The notes under the pieces were generated by a model. That model saw only the letters and a list, made by a program, of their open reading frames with translations. It searched no databases and was not told where the DNA came from. DNA of 64,000 bases from Deltaproteobacteria bacterium. Its GTDB lineage: Bacteria > Myxococcota_C > UBA6777. Positions 9,641-17,401 of the stretch are shown here, piece by piece (positions within the stretch are counted from its first letter, which is position 1; each line of letters opens with the position of its first letter). The position numbers and the translations under genes were made by a program. The DNA is taken from NCBI GenBank assembly GCA_006226375.1, contig SBHC01000012.1:17835-81834 (forward strand). Direction: 5' to 3'.

Positions 9641-10456
9641 ATTCCCTCCCTCGCAAGCACCATTTTTGCAGTTGTAGCCAAAGAGGCAGCTGGGTTTGCA
9701 GACGTTGCAGGAGCCACAGTCGATGGTTTCACCGCAGCCATTGTCTACCTTGCCGCAGGTTTTGCCTAGCTCTCCACATGACTTGGGTGTGCAGGAGCAT
9801 CGGTTGTTGTCTTCACAGCTTTGGCCTGCTTTGCAAGAGCCACACTGCAACGTTTTGCCGCAGCCATCCGAGACCTCACCACATTGTGCGTTCGCGCTTT
9901 GGCAGGTTTTGGGTTGGCACACACATTGGTTGTTTTGGCAGCCTTGACCGGGTGAACAGCTTCCACAGTTCAGAACGGTTCCACAGCCATCGGGAAGTTG
10001 TCCACACGTAGCATTCTTGGCTTGGCATGTTGTGGCGGTGCATGTTCCTTCACCACAAACATTGGGACCTTTGGCGCCACAATTCTGACCTGCAGGGCAA
10101 GCGCCGCAATTTAAGAGTTGACCGCATCCATCGGGAATCTCACCGCAGTTTTTGCCTTCTTTTTCGCACGTTGTGGGTTGGCAGGTGTTGTCTTCAGGGA
10201 GAGGCCCTCCATCTGTGGTTCCATTGGAGGTGCACTTTCCTTGGTTGCAGGTGTCACTTCCCAAGCAATCATCCGGAGAGGTGCAAGTGGGGCGACAGCT
10301 ACCTTCGTAACACTGCTGTTCTGCCAGACAGTCGTCCACGGAAGTGCAGGTGGGCGTGGGTTTGCTACAGCCTACAAAGCCCGCCATCAACAGCATAGAC
10401 AACAATACAGGCACCACACTCCAGACAGGGTGTTTGATTTCCCTCTGTGTATTCAT
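7664..10456 (-). CDS. Lipoprotein with Cys-rich head and six 110-residue repeats
   Basis: A 930-residue protein. ATG 10456 was chosen because AAGGAGA lies eight bases upstream and a lipoprotein signal with V-G-C (Cys30) follows directly. Residues about 30-265 are Cys-rich (repeated C-G-x-x-x-D-G-C-G and C-G-S/A-C motifs). From about residue 273 to the end there are six copies of an almost identical 110-residue unit (I-Q-V-S-G-K-I-T-L-N, then R-E-G-Y-R-T-F-R-V-L-F, then F-P-G-T-Y-R/K-V-T-V-Y-G-G). The unit looks all-beta, like a small surface-exposed sandwich, and each contains two Cys (L-A-N-C and G-T-C-E) that could form a disulfide. The pattern fits a cell-surface stalk or adhesin; that role is inference. 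Confidence 0.87.
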   Translation of the reverse strand: MNTQREIKHPVWSVVPVLLSMLLMAGFVGCSKPTPTCTSVDDCLAEQQCYEGSCRPTCTSPDDCLGSDTCNQGKCTSNGTTDGGPLPEDNTCQPTTCEKEGKNCGEIPDGCGQLLNCGACPAGQNCGAKGPNVCGEGTCTATTCQAKNATCGQLPDGCGTVLNCGSCSPGQGCQNNQCVCQPKTCQSANAQCGEVSDGCGKTLQCGSCKAGQSCEDNNRCSCTPKSCGELGKTCGKVDNGCGETIDCGSCNVCKPSCLFGYNCKNGACEGGNAKDLRLNVETIQVSGKITLNRNNPQLLANCQRAGREGYRTFRVLFQETTYNYQINVYGTCESAKNDGFVFKATLFPGTYKVTVYGGESTNYSNLPQTGQVVLDKRDFKKDETNVLLDVKTIQVSGKITLNRNNPKLLANCERTGREGYRTFRVLFRETTYNYQINVYGTCESAKNNGFVYDATIFPGTYRVTVYGGESTNYSNLPQTGQVVLDNRDFTKNETNVLLDVKTIQVSGKITLNRNNPQLLANCQRTGREGYRTFRVLFRETTYNYQINVYGTCESAKNKGFVYDATIFPGTYRVTVYGGESTNYSNLPQTGQVVLDNRDFKKDETNVLLDVKTIQVSGKITLNRNNPKLLANCERTGREGYRTFRVLFRETTYNYQINVYGTCESAKLKGFVYDAAIFPGTYRITVYGGESTNYSNLPQTGQVVLDKRDFLKDETNVLLDVKTIQVSGKITLNRNNPQLLANCQRAGREGYRTFRVLFRESTYNYQINVYGTCESAKTKGFVYDATIFPGTYRVTVYGGESTNYSNLPQTGQVVLDKRDFTKDEANVLLDVKTIEVAGKITLNRNNPQLLANCQRTGREGYRTFRVLFRELEYNYQINVYGTCESAKNEGFTFKATLFPGLYRITVYGGESTNYSSLPQTGQIVADKIKLP

Positions 10457-10648
10457 CGAAACAATCTCCTTACATTCCAAACCAAAATTCAAAGATGGAA
10501 ACAAACATGGGGTGCTTGTTTTCAATGCCGAAAAATTCAACAACACGCCTCCTATCCACTCGATAGAAGACGGAGTATTCAACGTAGAAAGGTTGGGAGC
10601 ATACATAGGGACGAGCCTTCCAAAAAGCAAGCTCCTCTCTGGAAGAAA

Positions 10649-10663
10649 ATGAACGTCGTTCAT
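10649..10663. promoter_or_regulatory. 15-bp perfect dyad in a divergent promoter region
   Basis: ATGAACG-T-CGTTCAT is a perfect inverted repeat roughly midway in the 330-bp gap (10457-10786) between the repeat lipoprotein (minus) and the thioesterase (plus). It could be an operator for a dimeric regulator. I see no convincing promoter hexamers and no gene in the rest of the gap. Confidence 0.35.
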
Positions 10664-10786
10664 GTTGGCTTGGAGCGAAGTGACTTTCCCCACCGTCCAG
10701 ATTGACGATGCGACTTGCAATGTCATAGGTTGCCTGGGTTCGTAAGAATGACAACCTTCCCTCAACGTTCTTTTTTAGGAGTCCGA

Positions 10787-11197
10787 ATGACCGTCGAGCA
10801 GATGCTAGAAGCCATGCAGTCCTTTCCCCTTCACGCCCAGTTTGGCTTTACGATCGAGCATGCCGCAGATGGGCGTTGCACTGCGAAATGCCAGGTTGGC
10901 CCGGCTCACCTCAACTTTGGTGGCGTGGTTCACGGTGGCGTGATGTACTTGCTGCTTGATGTGACGGCATACTGTGCATCCGTCACGATTCTACCTGAGG
11001 GGATGAACGCTACGACCCATGACATTCACGTCTCGATGTTGCGTCCGACGTTTGGCGATACAGAGTTAGTGTTGGAAGCGGAGGTTCGTAAGGCAGGTCG
11101 TTCGCTGTTTTTCATCGATGTACAAGCCACAGTTGACGGCAAACTGGTTGCAAGCGCGCGCGTCACGAAGTCGTTGGTGCCTGTCAATCTCAGTTAA
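10787..11197 (+). CDS. PaaI-like hotdog-fold thioesterase
   Basis: A 136-residue single hotdog domain. The segment L-N-F-G-G-V-V-H-G-G-V-M-Y-L-L-L-D (about residues 43-59) is the PaaI/4HBT-II active-site signature, with the H-G-G turn and the following Asp. Members hydrolyse acyl- or aryl-CoA thioesters in the cytoplasm; the substrate cannot be read from sequence. ATG 10787 follows TTAGGAG with five bases between. The longer upstream frame (from 10715) has no signal or ribosome site and is rejected. Confidence 0.88.
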   Translation: MTVEQMLEAMQSFPLHAQFGFTIEHAADGRCTAKCQVGPAHLNFGGVVHGGVMYLLLDVTAYCASVTILPEGMNATTHDIHVSMLRPTFGDTELVLEAEVRKAGRSLFFIDVQATVDGKLVASARVTKSLVPVNLS

Positions 11198-11336
11198 CCT
11201 TGAACGCCTGGCTCGTGCAGGCGTTGACAAACTTCAAGGTCGAAGGATGTTGGCTTGGAGTCAGGGGAGCGTGTTTGGGGAGTGAACTTTATGTGAGGGG
11301 GCAGGGCAGAGCGTCTTGCCGCATCCAACCGGGGGT

Positions 11337-12167
11337 TCAGGCTGATTCGGAGGATTCTTCGATTGCTTCTTCGGATGCTTTGTCCAACTTCCAGGGGTCG
11401 GCAAAGAACTCACGGACGGTGTTGGCGAGAGTTGCGGCTTGAAAGCCATCCACAAAGCGATGGTCTAGGGTCGCACAGAGCGTGATCTGGGGTTGAATGA
11501 CCAGCTCACCTTCAACCACAGCAGGCTGATCCCGCAGCGCGCCAATGAGAACATAGAGAGGGACGCGTGCAAACGGAGTGGGAGGAGCCCATCCTTCATC
11601 GATCCCAAGCATCCCCACGCTGGTGATGATACAGGAGCCGAAGGGGTAGGCCTCAAGACCCAAAGGTTTGGCGCTCAATCCGAGACTGGAAGTGATGAAG
11701 CCCGTGAGCCAGATCATCGGACGAATCAGCCAGGTCGGCAACATCTTTAATAGGTTGTTGCTCTTGTTAAAGTCTTCGTCCTTGCCCTTGCGCAGACGTT
11801 CGGCCAAAGCCTTCAACTCACCAGAGATCTCTTCCACTGATTTTTGGTCGGTGTTCTCTATTTTGGCCTTGGCGAGGTTCTTTCCACCTTCCAGCACAAC
11901 GAGAAAGGTTACATCGACGGTGTCATGGGGAATGTAACGTCCCAGGCGGATTCTTCCGTTGAGTGATGGGGCGCGTTTCAGAGCTTCTGCGATCACACGT
12001 CCAACAAAGTGGGTGATGGTTATTTTGGCGCCGGTCAGGGCCTTCTTCTCCGCCAGGTACTTGATCACTTCTGTGGCGTCCAACGTGAGCTTGCCGTAGA
12101 TGTTGCCTTCACGGGGGGACGACCAGCTTGCGATGGCCAGCTTGCGACGCACCGTCATTTTTTTCAT
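11337..12167 (-). CDS. E2-type acyltransferase catalytic-domain protein
   Basis: A 276-residue protein matching the catalytic domain of 2-oxoacid dehydrogenase acyltransferases (E2). D-H-R-F-V-D-G (residues 235-241) is the HxxxD active-site motif shared with chloramphenicol acetyltransferase. No lipoyl or subunit-binding domain is present, so it cannot act as a normal complex core subunit alone; free-standing catalytic-domain proteins of this kind exist in many bacteria with unknown substrates. A hydrophobic insert (about residues 140-165, around M-L-P-T-W-L-I-R-P-M-I-W-L) may be an amphipathic or membrane-touching helix. ATG 12167 has GAGGAAC upstream; the frame extends to 12200 without a better site. 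Confidence 0.8.
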   Translation of the reverse strand: MKKMTVRRKLAIASWSSPREGNIYGKLTLDATEVIKYLAEKKALTGAKITITHFVGRVIAEALKRAPSLNGRIRLGRYIPHDTVDVTFLVVLEGGKNLAKAKIENTDQKSVEEISGELKALAERLRKGKDEDFNKSNNLLKMLPTWLIRPMIWLTGFITSSLGLSAKPLGLEAYPFGSCIITSVGMLGIDEGWAPPTPFARVPLYVLIGALRDQPAVVEGELVIQPQITLCATLDHRFVDGFQAATLANTVREFFADPWKLDKASEEAIEESSESA

Positions 12168-12305
12168 AGAGAGTTCCTCTTCCTTGTTGGACTGCATCAA
12201 GACCCAGGTGCAAGTTCAGAGATGTTTCTGTTCGATGTAGAAGACAATGCCCAAAAAGAGGGTGGGACACAAGGGTGCTGGCAGGTGTGGGAGTGGTCGC
12301 AGGCC

Positions 12306-13232
12306 TCAGCTCGTTTGGTTGCTAAGCAGGTCGAGGAGCAATGCCTTTTGCACATGCATCCGGTTTTCGGCCTGGGTGAACACAAGGGACGCATCGCTTT
12401 CGATCACTTCATGAGTGACTTCCAAGCCACGGTGTGCTGGTAAGCAGTGCATAAAGCGAGCATCTGGGGCTGCCAGCTTCATTAAGGCTGCGTTCACCTG
12501 AAAGGGAGCAAAGATACGTTCCCTTTGTTCGCGTTCTTTCTCCATGTGCATCGACACCCAGCTGTCTGTGTAGATGACATGGGCTCCTTCACAGGCTAGC
12601 TTTGGGTCATGGGAGACGGTGATGGATGCTCCCTCACAGCAAGCTTCCACACTCTGCGAAGTGACCTGTGGATCGGGCGCGTACCCTGGAGGCGTTGCGA
12701 CATGAAGAGCAAGTCCCAGTCGTGCGGCTCCCCACATCAAGGAGTGACACACGTTGTTGCCGTCCCCGACATAGGCAACACGAAGTCCTTCCAGCGCTCC
12801 AAAATGTTCTTGCATGGTGAACATATCGGCCAGCCCCTGACAGGGATGAACCTTGTCGTCGAGGCCGTTGATTACAGGAACGCTGCTGTACTTGGCGAGC
12901 TCTTGGATGGAGGAGTGTTCAAACACACGAGCCATCATCCCATGAACATAACGAGACAGTGTTCGAGCCGTATCCGACAAGGTTTCGCCACGACCCAACT
13001 GCAAATCTTGGGCGCCAAGGAACAACGCTGTGCCGCCCAACTGCGCCATGCCTGCTTCAAACGAAACGCGCGTGCGAGTGGAGGGCTTTTGGAAGATCAT
13101 CGCGAGCTGCTTGCCCTCCAGCGCTCTCGCATACTCTTGGGGAGAGCGCTTGATTGCGGTGGCAAGCTCAAGCCATTGTCGCAAGCGCGCAGAAGAATGG
13201 TCGGCAAGAGTGAGAAAGTGCAAAGGAGTCAT
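12306..13232 (-). CDS. argF: Ornithine carbamoyltransferase
   Basis: A 308-residue enzyme making citrulline from ornithine and carbamoyl phosphate in arginine synthesis. S-T-R-T-R (51-55) binds carbamoyl phosphate; H-P-C-Q (129-132), T-D-S-W-V-S-M (222-228) and H-C-L-P-A-H-R-G (262-269) are the other family motifs, the last holding the catalytic Cys. Length is normal for the family. ATG 13232 was chosen (AGAGG four bases upstream); a TTG at 13256 would add eight residues. It starts 40 bp after the stop of the COG2403 gene, so the two are likely cotranscribed. No other arginine gene is present in the window, so an anabolic versus catabolic role cannot be settled here. Confidence 0.95.
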   Translation of the reverse strand: MTPLHFLTLADHSSARLRQWLELATAIKRSPQEYARALEGKQLAMIFQKPSTRTRVSFEAGMAQLGGTALFLGAQDLQLGRGETLSDTARTLSRYVHGMMARVFEHSSIQELAKYSSVPVINGLDDKVHPCQGLADMFTMQEHFGALEGLRVAYVGDGNNVCHSLMWGAARLGLALHVATPPGYAPDPQVTSQSVEACCEGASITVSHDPKLACEGAHVIYTDSWVSMHMEKEREQRERIFAPFQVNAALMKLAAPDARFMHCLPAHRGLEVTHEVIESDASLVFTQAENRMHVQKALLLDLLSNQTS

Positions 13233-13272
13233 AACGCCTCTATCCGTTTGGGGCAACGCTAAGCATCACCTC

Positions 13273-14607
13273 TTATTTCAGTTGATGTTGCTCCACAAAA
13301 CGTTGGAGGAACTCAGCCAAATAGGGGGGATCTCGGTCTTCCAGGTTGTAGCGAACGCGCACGTGCTCTTGGGGAAAGTCGATCAGCTGTGCCAAATCAA
13401 TGGGGGTCGCAACGAGAACCACGTCACAGGGCGTGTTCCGGATGGTTGCAGCGAGGTCTTCCAGTTGCTCTGGAAAGTAACCCATCGCAGGTAGCGTGTT
13501 TTGGATATGGGAGTGCTTCGCAAAGACGTCACGCAAGCTGCCCTGGGCAAAGGGTCTTGGGTCCAACACCTCGGCTGCACCGTAACGTTGGGCTGCTACA
13601 TAGCCCGCTCCATACCCCATCTCTCCATGTGTGAGTGTGGGACCGTCATCGATGCACAAGACTCGCTTTCCACGGATGGCCTCGGGGCTCTCCGCAAACA
13701 CCGCGCTGTTGGCGACAACGGTTTGTGCGTTGGGGTTGTGCAAGGCGATCGTTTGTTGCAAAGCAGCGATGCTATCTGGGGTTGCCGTATTTGCTTTGTT
13801 GATTAACACCACGTCTGCGGCGCGAAGGTTGGCTTCCCCTGGGTGATACGACAGCTCATGCCCTTGGCGAAGAGGGTCCGCCACCGTAATCCAAAGATCG
13901 GGCTTGACGAAGGGGAGGTCGTTGTTGCCACCATCCCAAAGGATAATGTCGGCCTCTTGCTCTGCTTGTTTCAGGATAGCGCCGTAGTCAACACCAGCGT
14001 AGACCACCAGGCCCAATTCAATGTAAGGCTCGTACTCTTCGCGCTCTTCGATGGTACACTCAAAGTGCTCCAGATCCTCCATGTTTGCAAAGCGCTCCAC
14101 ACGCTGCATCCGGAGGTCTTGGCTGTAGGGCATTGGGTGACGCAGGACAATCACGGACAGCCCTTGCTCCCGCAATTCGCGAGCAATGAAGCGAGACACC
14201 TGGCTTTTCCCGACGCCTGTTCGCGTCCCAAGAACACCAATCACAGGCCGAGACGAAGTCAACAGGGTGGCGTCCAATCCCAGCAAGACAAAGTTGGCGC
14301 CAGCAGCCAGAGAACGACTGGCCAGATGCATCACCTCACGATGAGGGACGTCCGAGTAGGAAAAGACCACGTCCGTGATGTCCTGCTCTGCGATGATTTG
14401 CTCTAGCTTGCTCTCTTCCAAGATGGGGATACCTTCGGGATACAAAGGCCCCGCCAGCTCCGCTGGATAGTGTCGTTTTTCAATGTTGGGGATCTGTGTG
14501 GCTGTAAATGCAACAACCTTCGCTTCGGTGTTCTCCCGATAGACTTGATTGAAGTTATGGAAGTCCCGGCCTGCTGCGCCCAGAAGAAGAACTCGTTGTT
14601 GTCTCAT
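13273..14607 (-). CDS. COG2403-type P-loop NTPase (cyclic-DPG synthetase-like)
   Basis: A 444-residue protein of the predicted-GTPase family COG2403, related to archaeal cyclic 2,3-diphosphoglycerate synthetase. Residues 1-120 form a nucleotide-binding-like N-domain (V-L-L-L-G-A-A-G-R-D-F-H). A Walker A motif G-T-R-T-G-V-G-K-S occupies 127-135, and D-I-I-L-W-D-G-G-N-N-D looks like the Walker B region. Bacterial members have no proven reaction. It sits directly upstream of argF; I recall such genes being found next to ornithine carbamoyltransferase or carbamate kinase elsewhere, but cannot verify it here. ATG 14607 has AGGAG upstream with good spacing; the frame opens at 14634. Confidence 0.8.
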   Translation of the reverse strand: MRQQRVLLLGAAGRDFHNFNQVYRENTEAKVVAFTATQIPNIEKRHYPAELAGPLYPEGIPILEESKLEQIIAEQDITDVVFSYSDVPHREVMHLASRSLAAGANFVLLGLDATLLTSSRPVIGVLGTRTGVGKSQVSRFIARELREQGLSVIVLRHPMPYSQDLRMQRVERFANMEDLEHFECTIEEREEYEPYIELGLVVYAGVDYGAILKQAEQEADIILWDGGNNDLPFVKPDLWITVADPLRQGHELSYHPGEANLRAADVVLINKANTATPDSIAALQQTIALHNPNAQTVVANSAVFAESPEAIRGKRVLCIDDGPTLTHGEMGYGAGYVAAQRYGAAEVLDPRPFAQGSLRDVFAKHSHIQNTLPAMGYFPEQLEDLAATIRNTPCDVVLVATPIDLAQLIDFPQEHVRVRYNLEDRDPPYLAEFLQRFVEQHQLK

Positions 14608-14737
14608 CCTAGCTTCTCCTTGTTCCCAATCCACCGTCCTCTCTCTCTATTTGTTTACATTTTCTCCCTTGTCTGTCGATGATTAAGGTCAAGAGGTGGA
14701 AGAACATCCTGTGGCGCTTCTCAGGCTATCCTATCTT

Positions 14738-15046
14738 TCAGGAGTTTGAAGATTCTTGGTGTTGTAGGCCATCCATGGTTTGTTCGAGTGTTCTCATCGC
14801 GGATAGAACCTCTCTCCAATGTGCTGGCATGAGCTCCCATGTGCGTTGCAAGGAAGCCAAGTCGTATTGCTCAAGTAACTCTTGAACCAGCTCGGGTAAC
14901 GGTGTGATCTCTTCAAGGGTCGTTATCGTATGAATTTCGTCTTCCAAGTCGTCAAGTAAGTCCAAGGCCCGCATCGAAACGCGATGGGCTTCTTGGACGT
15001 TAGCGTTGAGTGTCATAAGGCTGCTTCTAAGTTCTTGTACTGTCAT
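14738..15046 (-). CDS. Small helical protein, unknown
   Basis: A 102-residue, Leu/Glu-rich, probably all-helical protein with no signal peptide or membrane segment and no recognised family. AAAGG lies ten bases before the ATG, a slightly long spacing, and a second ATG in another frame lies between. It stands alone upstream of the COG2403 gene on the same strand. The amino-acid composition (many Leu, Glu, Met; few rare residues) looks coding rather than random, but this is the weakest of the protein calls. Confidence 0.5.
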   Translation of the reverse strand: MTVQELRSSLMTLNANVQEAHRVSMRALDLLDDLEDEIHTITTLEEITPLPELVQELLEQYDLASLQRTWELMPAHWREVLSAMRTLEQTMDGLQHQESSNS

Positions 15047-15424
15047 TCTTCATCAACCTTTGCTGGAGGGGAGAATCGGTCATGAATGGTATACCGAAGA
15101 CATGTGTCCACTGACGTCACACCCTGCAGATCTGTTGCTCTGTATCCTGGTTCGGGCTGCTTCATGTTGGTTATGATTCGGAATCACAACGTCGCCCAAT
15201 GACTCGTTTGAACATCTACCAAGTTTGACTCTTTTCACATAGGAATCATGACCTCCATCACAAATTCTCCGAAAGTTGCAGACCATGATGACAGAAACTA
15301 GCTTTCCCTATCGTCATCAAAAACAACGCCGCTTGGTTTGTCCGGCTCCGTGTGCGGGAGGAGGTTGACTTCCCTTTGTTCTCGGAGCGGAGGCAAAGCA
15401 AGGGCTATGGATAGGGAGCTTGTT
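15047..15424. other. Intergenic region upstream of the rhomboid gene
   Basis: About 380 bp between the divergent small helical protein and the rhomboid protease. I see no convincing gene. A run around 15367-15404 has CCCTTTG and CAAAG/GGG elements that could form a loose stem in the rhomboid leader. No clear promoter hexamer pair was found. Confidence 0.5.
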
Positions 15425-16894
15425 ATGTTTCTGCCTTTGCAACATGAGACCTCCAATGGACGTCGTCCTTATGTGGTTAGCTGTATCATTCTCCTCAACG
15501 TGATTGTGTTTGCGTGGACTCTATTCTTGCCTCAAGAGCTTTGGATGCTTTGGGCGAAGCGTCCCCACGACCTGTTGCACATGAACCTCGCCACATGGGA
15601 AGGTTGGAGGACAGCGTCTACCTTAATCACATCCACGTACCTCCACGCCGATATCCTGCACCTCGCGGGTAACATGGTTTTTTTGTGGGCTTTTGGACGC
15701 AAGCTAGAAGAAGAGCTGGGCCACGTGCGGTTCTTTCTGTTCTATGTACTGGCGGGCCTCGTGGCATCTTGGGTGTTTGTGATGGTTCATCCTGGTCCCT
15801 CGTACACGCTGATTGGCGCCTCTGGAGGTATCAGCGGTGTGATGGGGGGCTTCTTGTTGAAGTATCCGTTTGAGCGGATTCGGACCTTGTTTTCGCTCGT
15901 TGTGTACTACCGGATCATTGCAATGCCTGCCTTTGTGTACCTGTTTTACTGGTTGGGTCTCAACGTGCTTGGGCATTGGGCAAGTACAAATCTTGGACAC
16001 CCTATGGGCGGCGTCGCTTGGTCTTCGCACCTTGGGGGGTTCTTGGGTGGAGTGTTGTGTTTGGGGATGTTCAAAGGCTTCCGCCCTGAGCAAAGCTGGA
16101 ACTCTCTCGGCGTTCGTATTTCCTATGTGTCGTTCGCCAAGCTCCTGGGCTTTCTTGTGCTTCTCACTGCTCTGGGTCTCTACACCGACATTGCGCACTA
16201 CCTGCGGATGAAAGAGTTCTGGACTCCCAACGCTTCCTTTTCCTGGGGCAAAGAGATCTTCATCCGGGGAACGTACATCTTTTGTTGGACTGCTCCCTGG
16301 CTCTTGGGGTTGTATTGGCTTCGACGCCGAGCCAAACGCATGCAACGTGTTTTGGAGCACAACAGCTGCATGATGTGCGACTCCTACAACCTCCAGGAAA
16401 CGGACGACACATGCTACATCTGCAAGGACTGTGGCTTTGATAGCGCCCAACACAACACATGGCAACAGCGTGAAGAGTTTCAACTCTTTCAAGAGGCGAA
16501 GCTCGTCGGAAACTGGTTTGAGCGCGCCCAGCTAGGACTCAACGACAGCGCAACCTTCTCCATGGTGGGCCTCGTTGATAACGAGCAATACAAAGAAGCT
16601 CTGTCCGACTTTTACGACGGCGTTGATGGGTTGAAGGATGTTCTCCAACGATACTCCCGGTGCATTCGCCAATGCTTCTCCACAAAGCAGGCCCAAGAGG
16701 AGTCCCTCTTGACCGAGGAGACGTTGACAGATTGGTTGTCGGAGCAACCCTGCAACGAAATGGAGTCTCTGGCACAAAAGCAAAAGATTGCAGACCGGGC
16801 TCAACAGTTTATCCAAACGCTGAAAGCCGAACTCCAACAAAAACTCGTCCAGCCCGTCCTTACTTCAACGTACCAGGAGCCATCGCTCTCTTAA
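15425..16894 (+). CDS. Rhomboid-family intramembrane protease with Cys-ribbon tail
   Basis: A 489-residue protein. The membrane domain (about residues 1-300) has the rhomboid motifs: H-x3-N (His79, Asn83), the catalytic serine in G-A-S-G-G-I-S-G (Ser133), and the catalytic histidine in S-S-H-L-G-G (His202). Rhomboids cut single-span proteins inside the membrane. Beyond the usual fold there is a cytoplasmic tail of about 180 residues that begins with a metal-ribbon-like cluster, C-M-M-C then C-Y-I-C-K-D-C-G (about 315-335), followed by a helical region. ATG 15425 was chosen (AGGGAG six bases upstream, and rhomboids often start with a short M-F/I-x-P-L); ATG 15407 is the alternative. The tail may bind zinc or a partner. 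Confidence 0.88.
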   Translation: MFLPLQHETSNGRRPYVVSCIILLNVIVFAWTLFLPQELWMLWAKRPHDLLHMNLATWEGWRTASTLITSTYLHADILHLAGNMVFLWAFGRKLEEELGHVRFFLFYVLAGLVASWVFVMVHPGPSYTLIGASGGISGVMGGFLLKYPFERIRTLFSLVVYYRIIAMPAFVYLFYWLGLNVLGHWASTNLGHPMGGVAWSSHLGGFLGGVLCLGMFKGFRPEQSWNSLGVRISYVSFAKLLGFLVLLTALGLYTDIAHYLRMKEFWTPNASFSWGKEIFIRGTYIFCWTAPWLLGLYWLRRRAKRMQRVLEHNSCMMCDSYNLQETDDTCYICKDCGFDSAQHNTWQQREEFQLFQEAKLVGNWFERAQLGLNDSATFSMVGLVDNEQYKEALSDFYDGVDGLKDVLQRYSRCIRQCFSTKQAQEESLLTEETLTDWLSEQPCNEMESLAQKQKIADRAQQFIQTLKAELQQKLVQPVLTSTYQEPSLS

Positions 16895-17005
16895 CTCATC
16901 GTGTTCGCTTGGAAGGGCATCAACCTCCGAACATGGGAACAATCGTTCGTTGCCCTCTGGGATGTCGCTGGGACTGCGTTTGCTATGCAACGAAGGACAA
17001 ACGTA

Positions 17006-17344
17006 TCATTCTTTCTCCGTGAGTCCGTAGCGTTGGCGTTCGTCGTGTAGCTTCCCGCGGATGGCGAGAAGACACATGCGTAGGTCGCTGTACGCGCCCC
17101 AACCTGGCTTTCCCGCCATGGGTCGGTCTTTTTCAATGAACCGATGACTGGTCACGGCTAAAAGATAGGTGGCTCCGAAAGACGCTGCGGCGATGTACCC
17201 GTTCAGCGTGAGCAGGCCGTACAAGCCAGGACCCAGGGCCAGAGCCGTCGCCAGGTAATGCAGCAACCGGGTGCCTACTTTGGAGTGCTTGCGTAAGAAG
17301 TCAACCCAGTATTCTTCGTAGCTGGCGTAGGTTTGTTTGGCCAT
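17006..17344 (-). CDS. Mpo1-like (DUF962) membrane protein
   Basis: A 112-residue protein with two membrane segments (about 28-45 and 48-64) and the family pattern: an N-terminal Y-x3-W-x3-F-x2-K-H-S, R-L-L-H-Y near residue 29 and H-R-F-I-E-K-D-R-P near 67. This matches the DUF962/Mpo1 family, whose yeast member is a dioxygenase acting on 2-hydroxy fatty acids with conserved histidines. Bacterial roles are mostly unproven. It lies 57 bp downstream of the phosphate symporter gene on the same strand and converges with the rhomboid gene. Confidence 0.82.
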   Translation of the reverse strand: MAKQTYASYEEYWVDFLRKHSKVGTRLLHYLATALALGPGLYGLLTLNGYIAAASFGATYLLAVTSHRFIEKDRPMAGKPGWGAYSDLRMCLLAIRGKLHDERQRYGLTEKE

Positions 17345-17401
17345 GTTGTTTCTTGAGGCGTTTGGCTGGGGGGAGTTGGGTGTGAATGGCTTAAACTTGC
17401 C

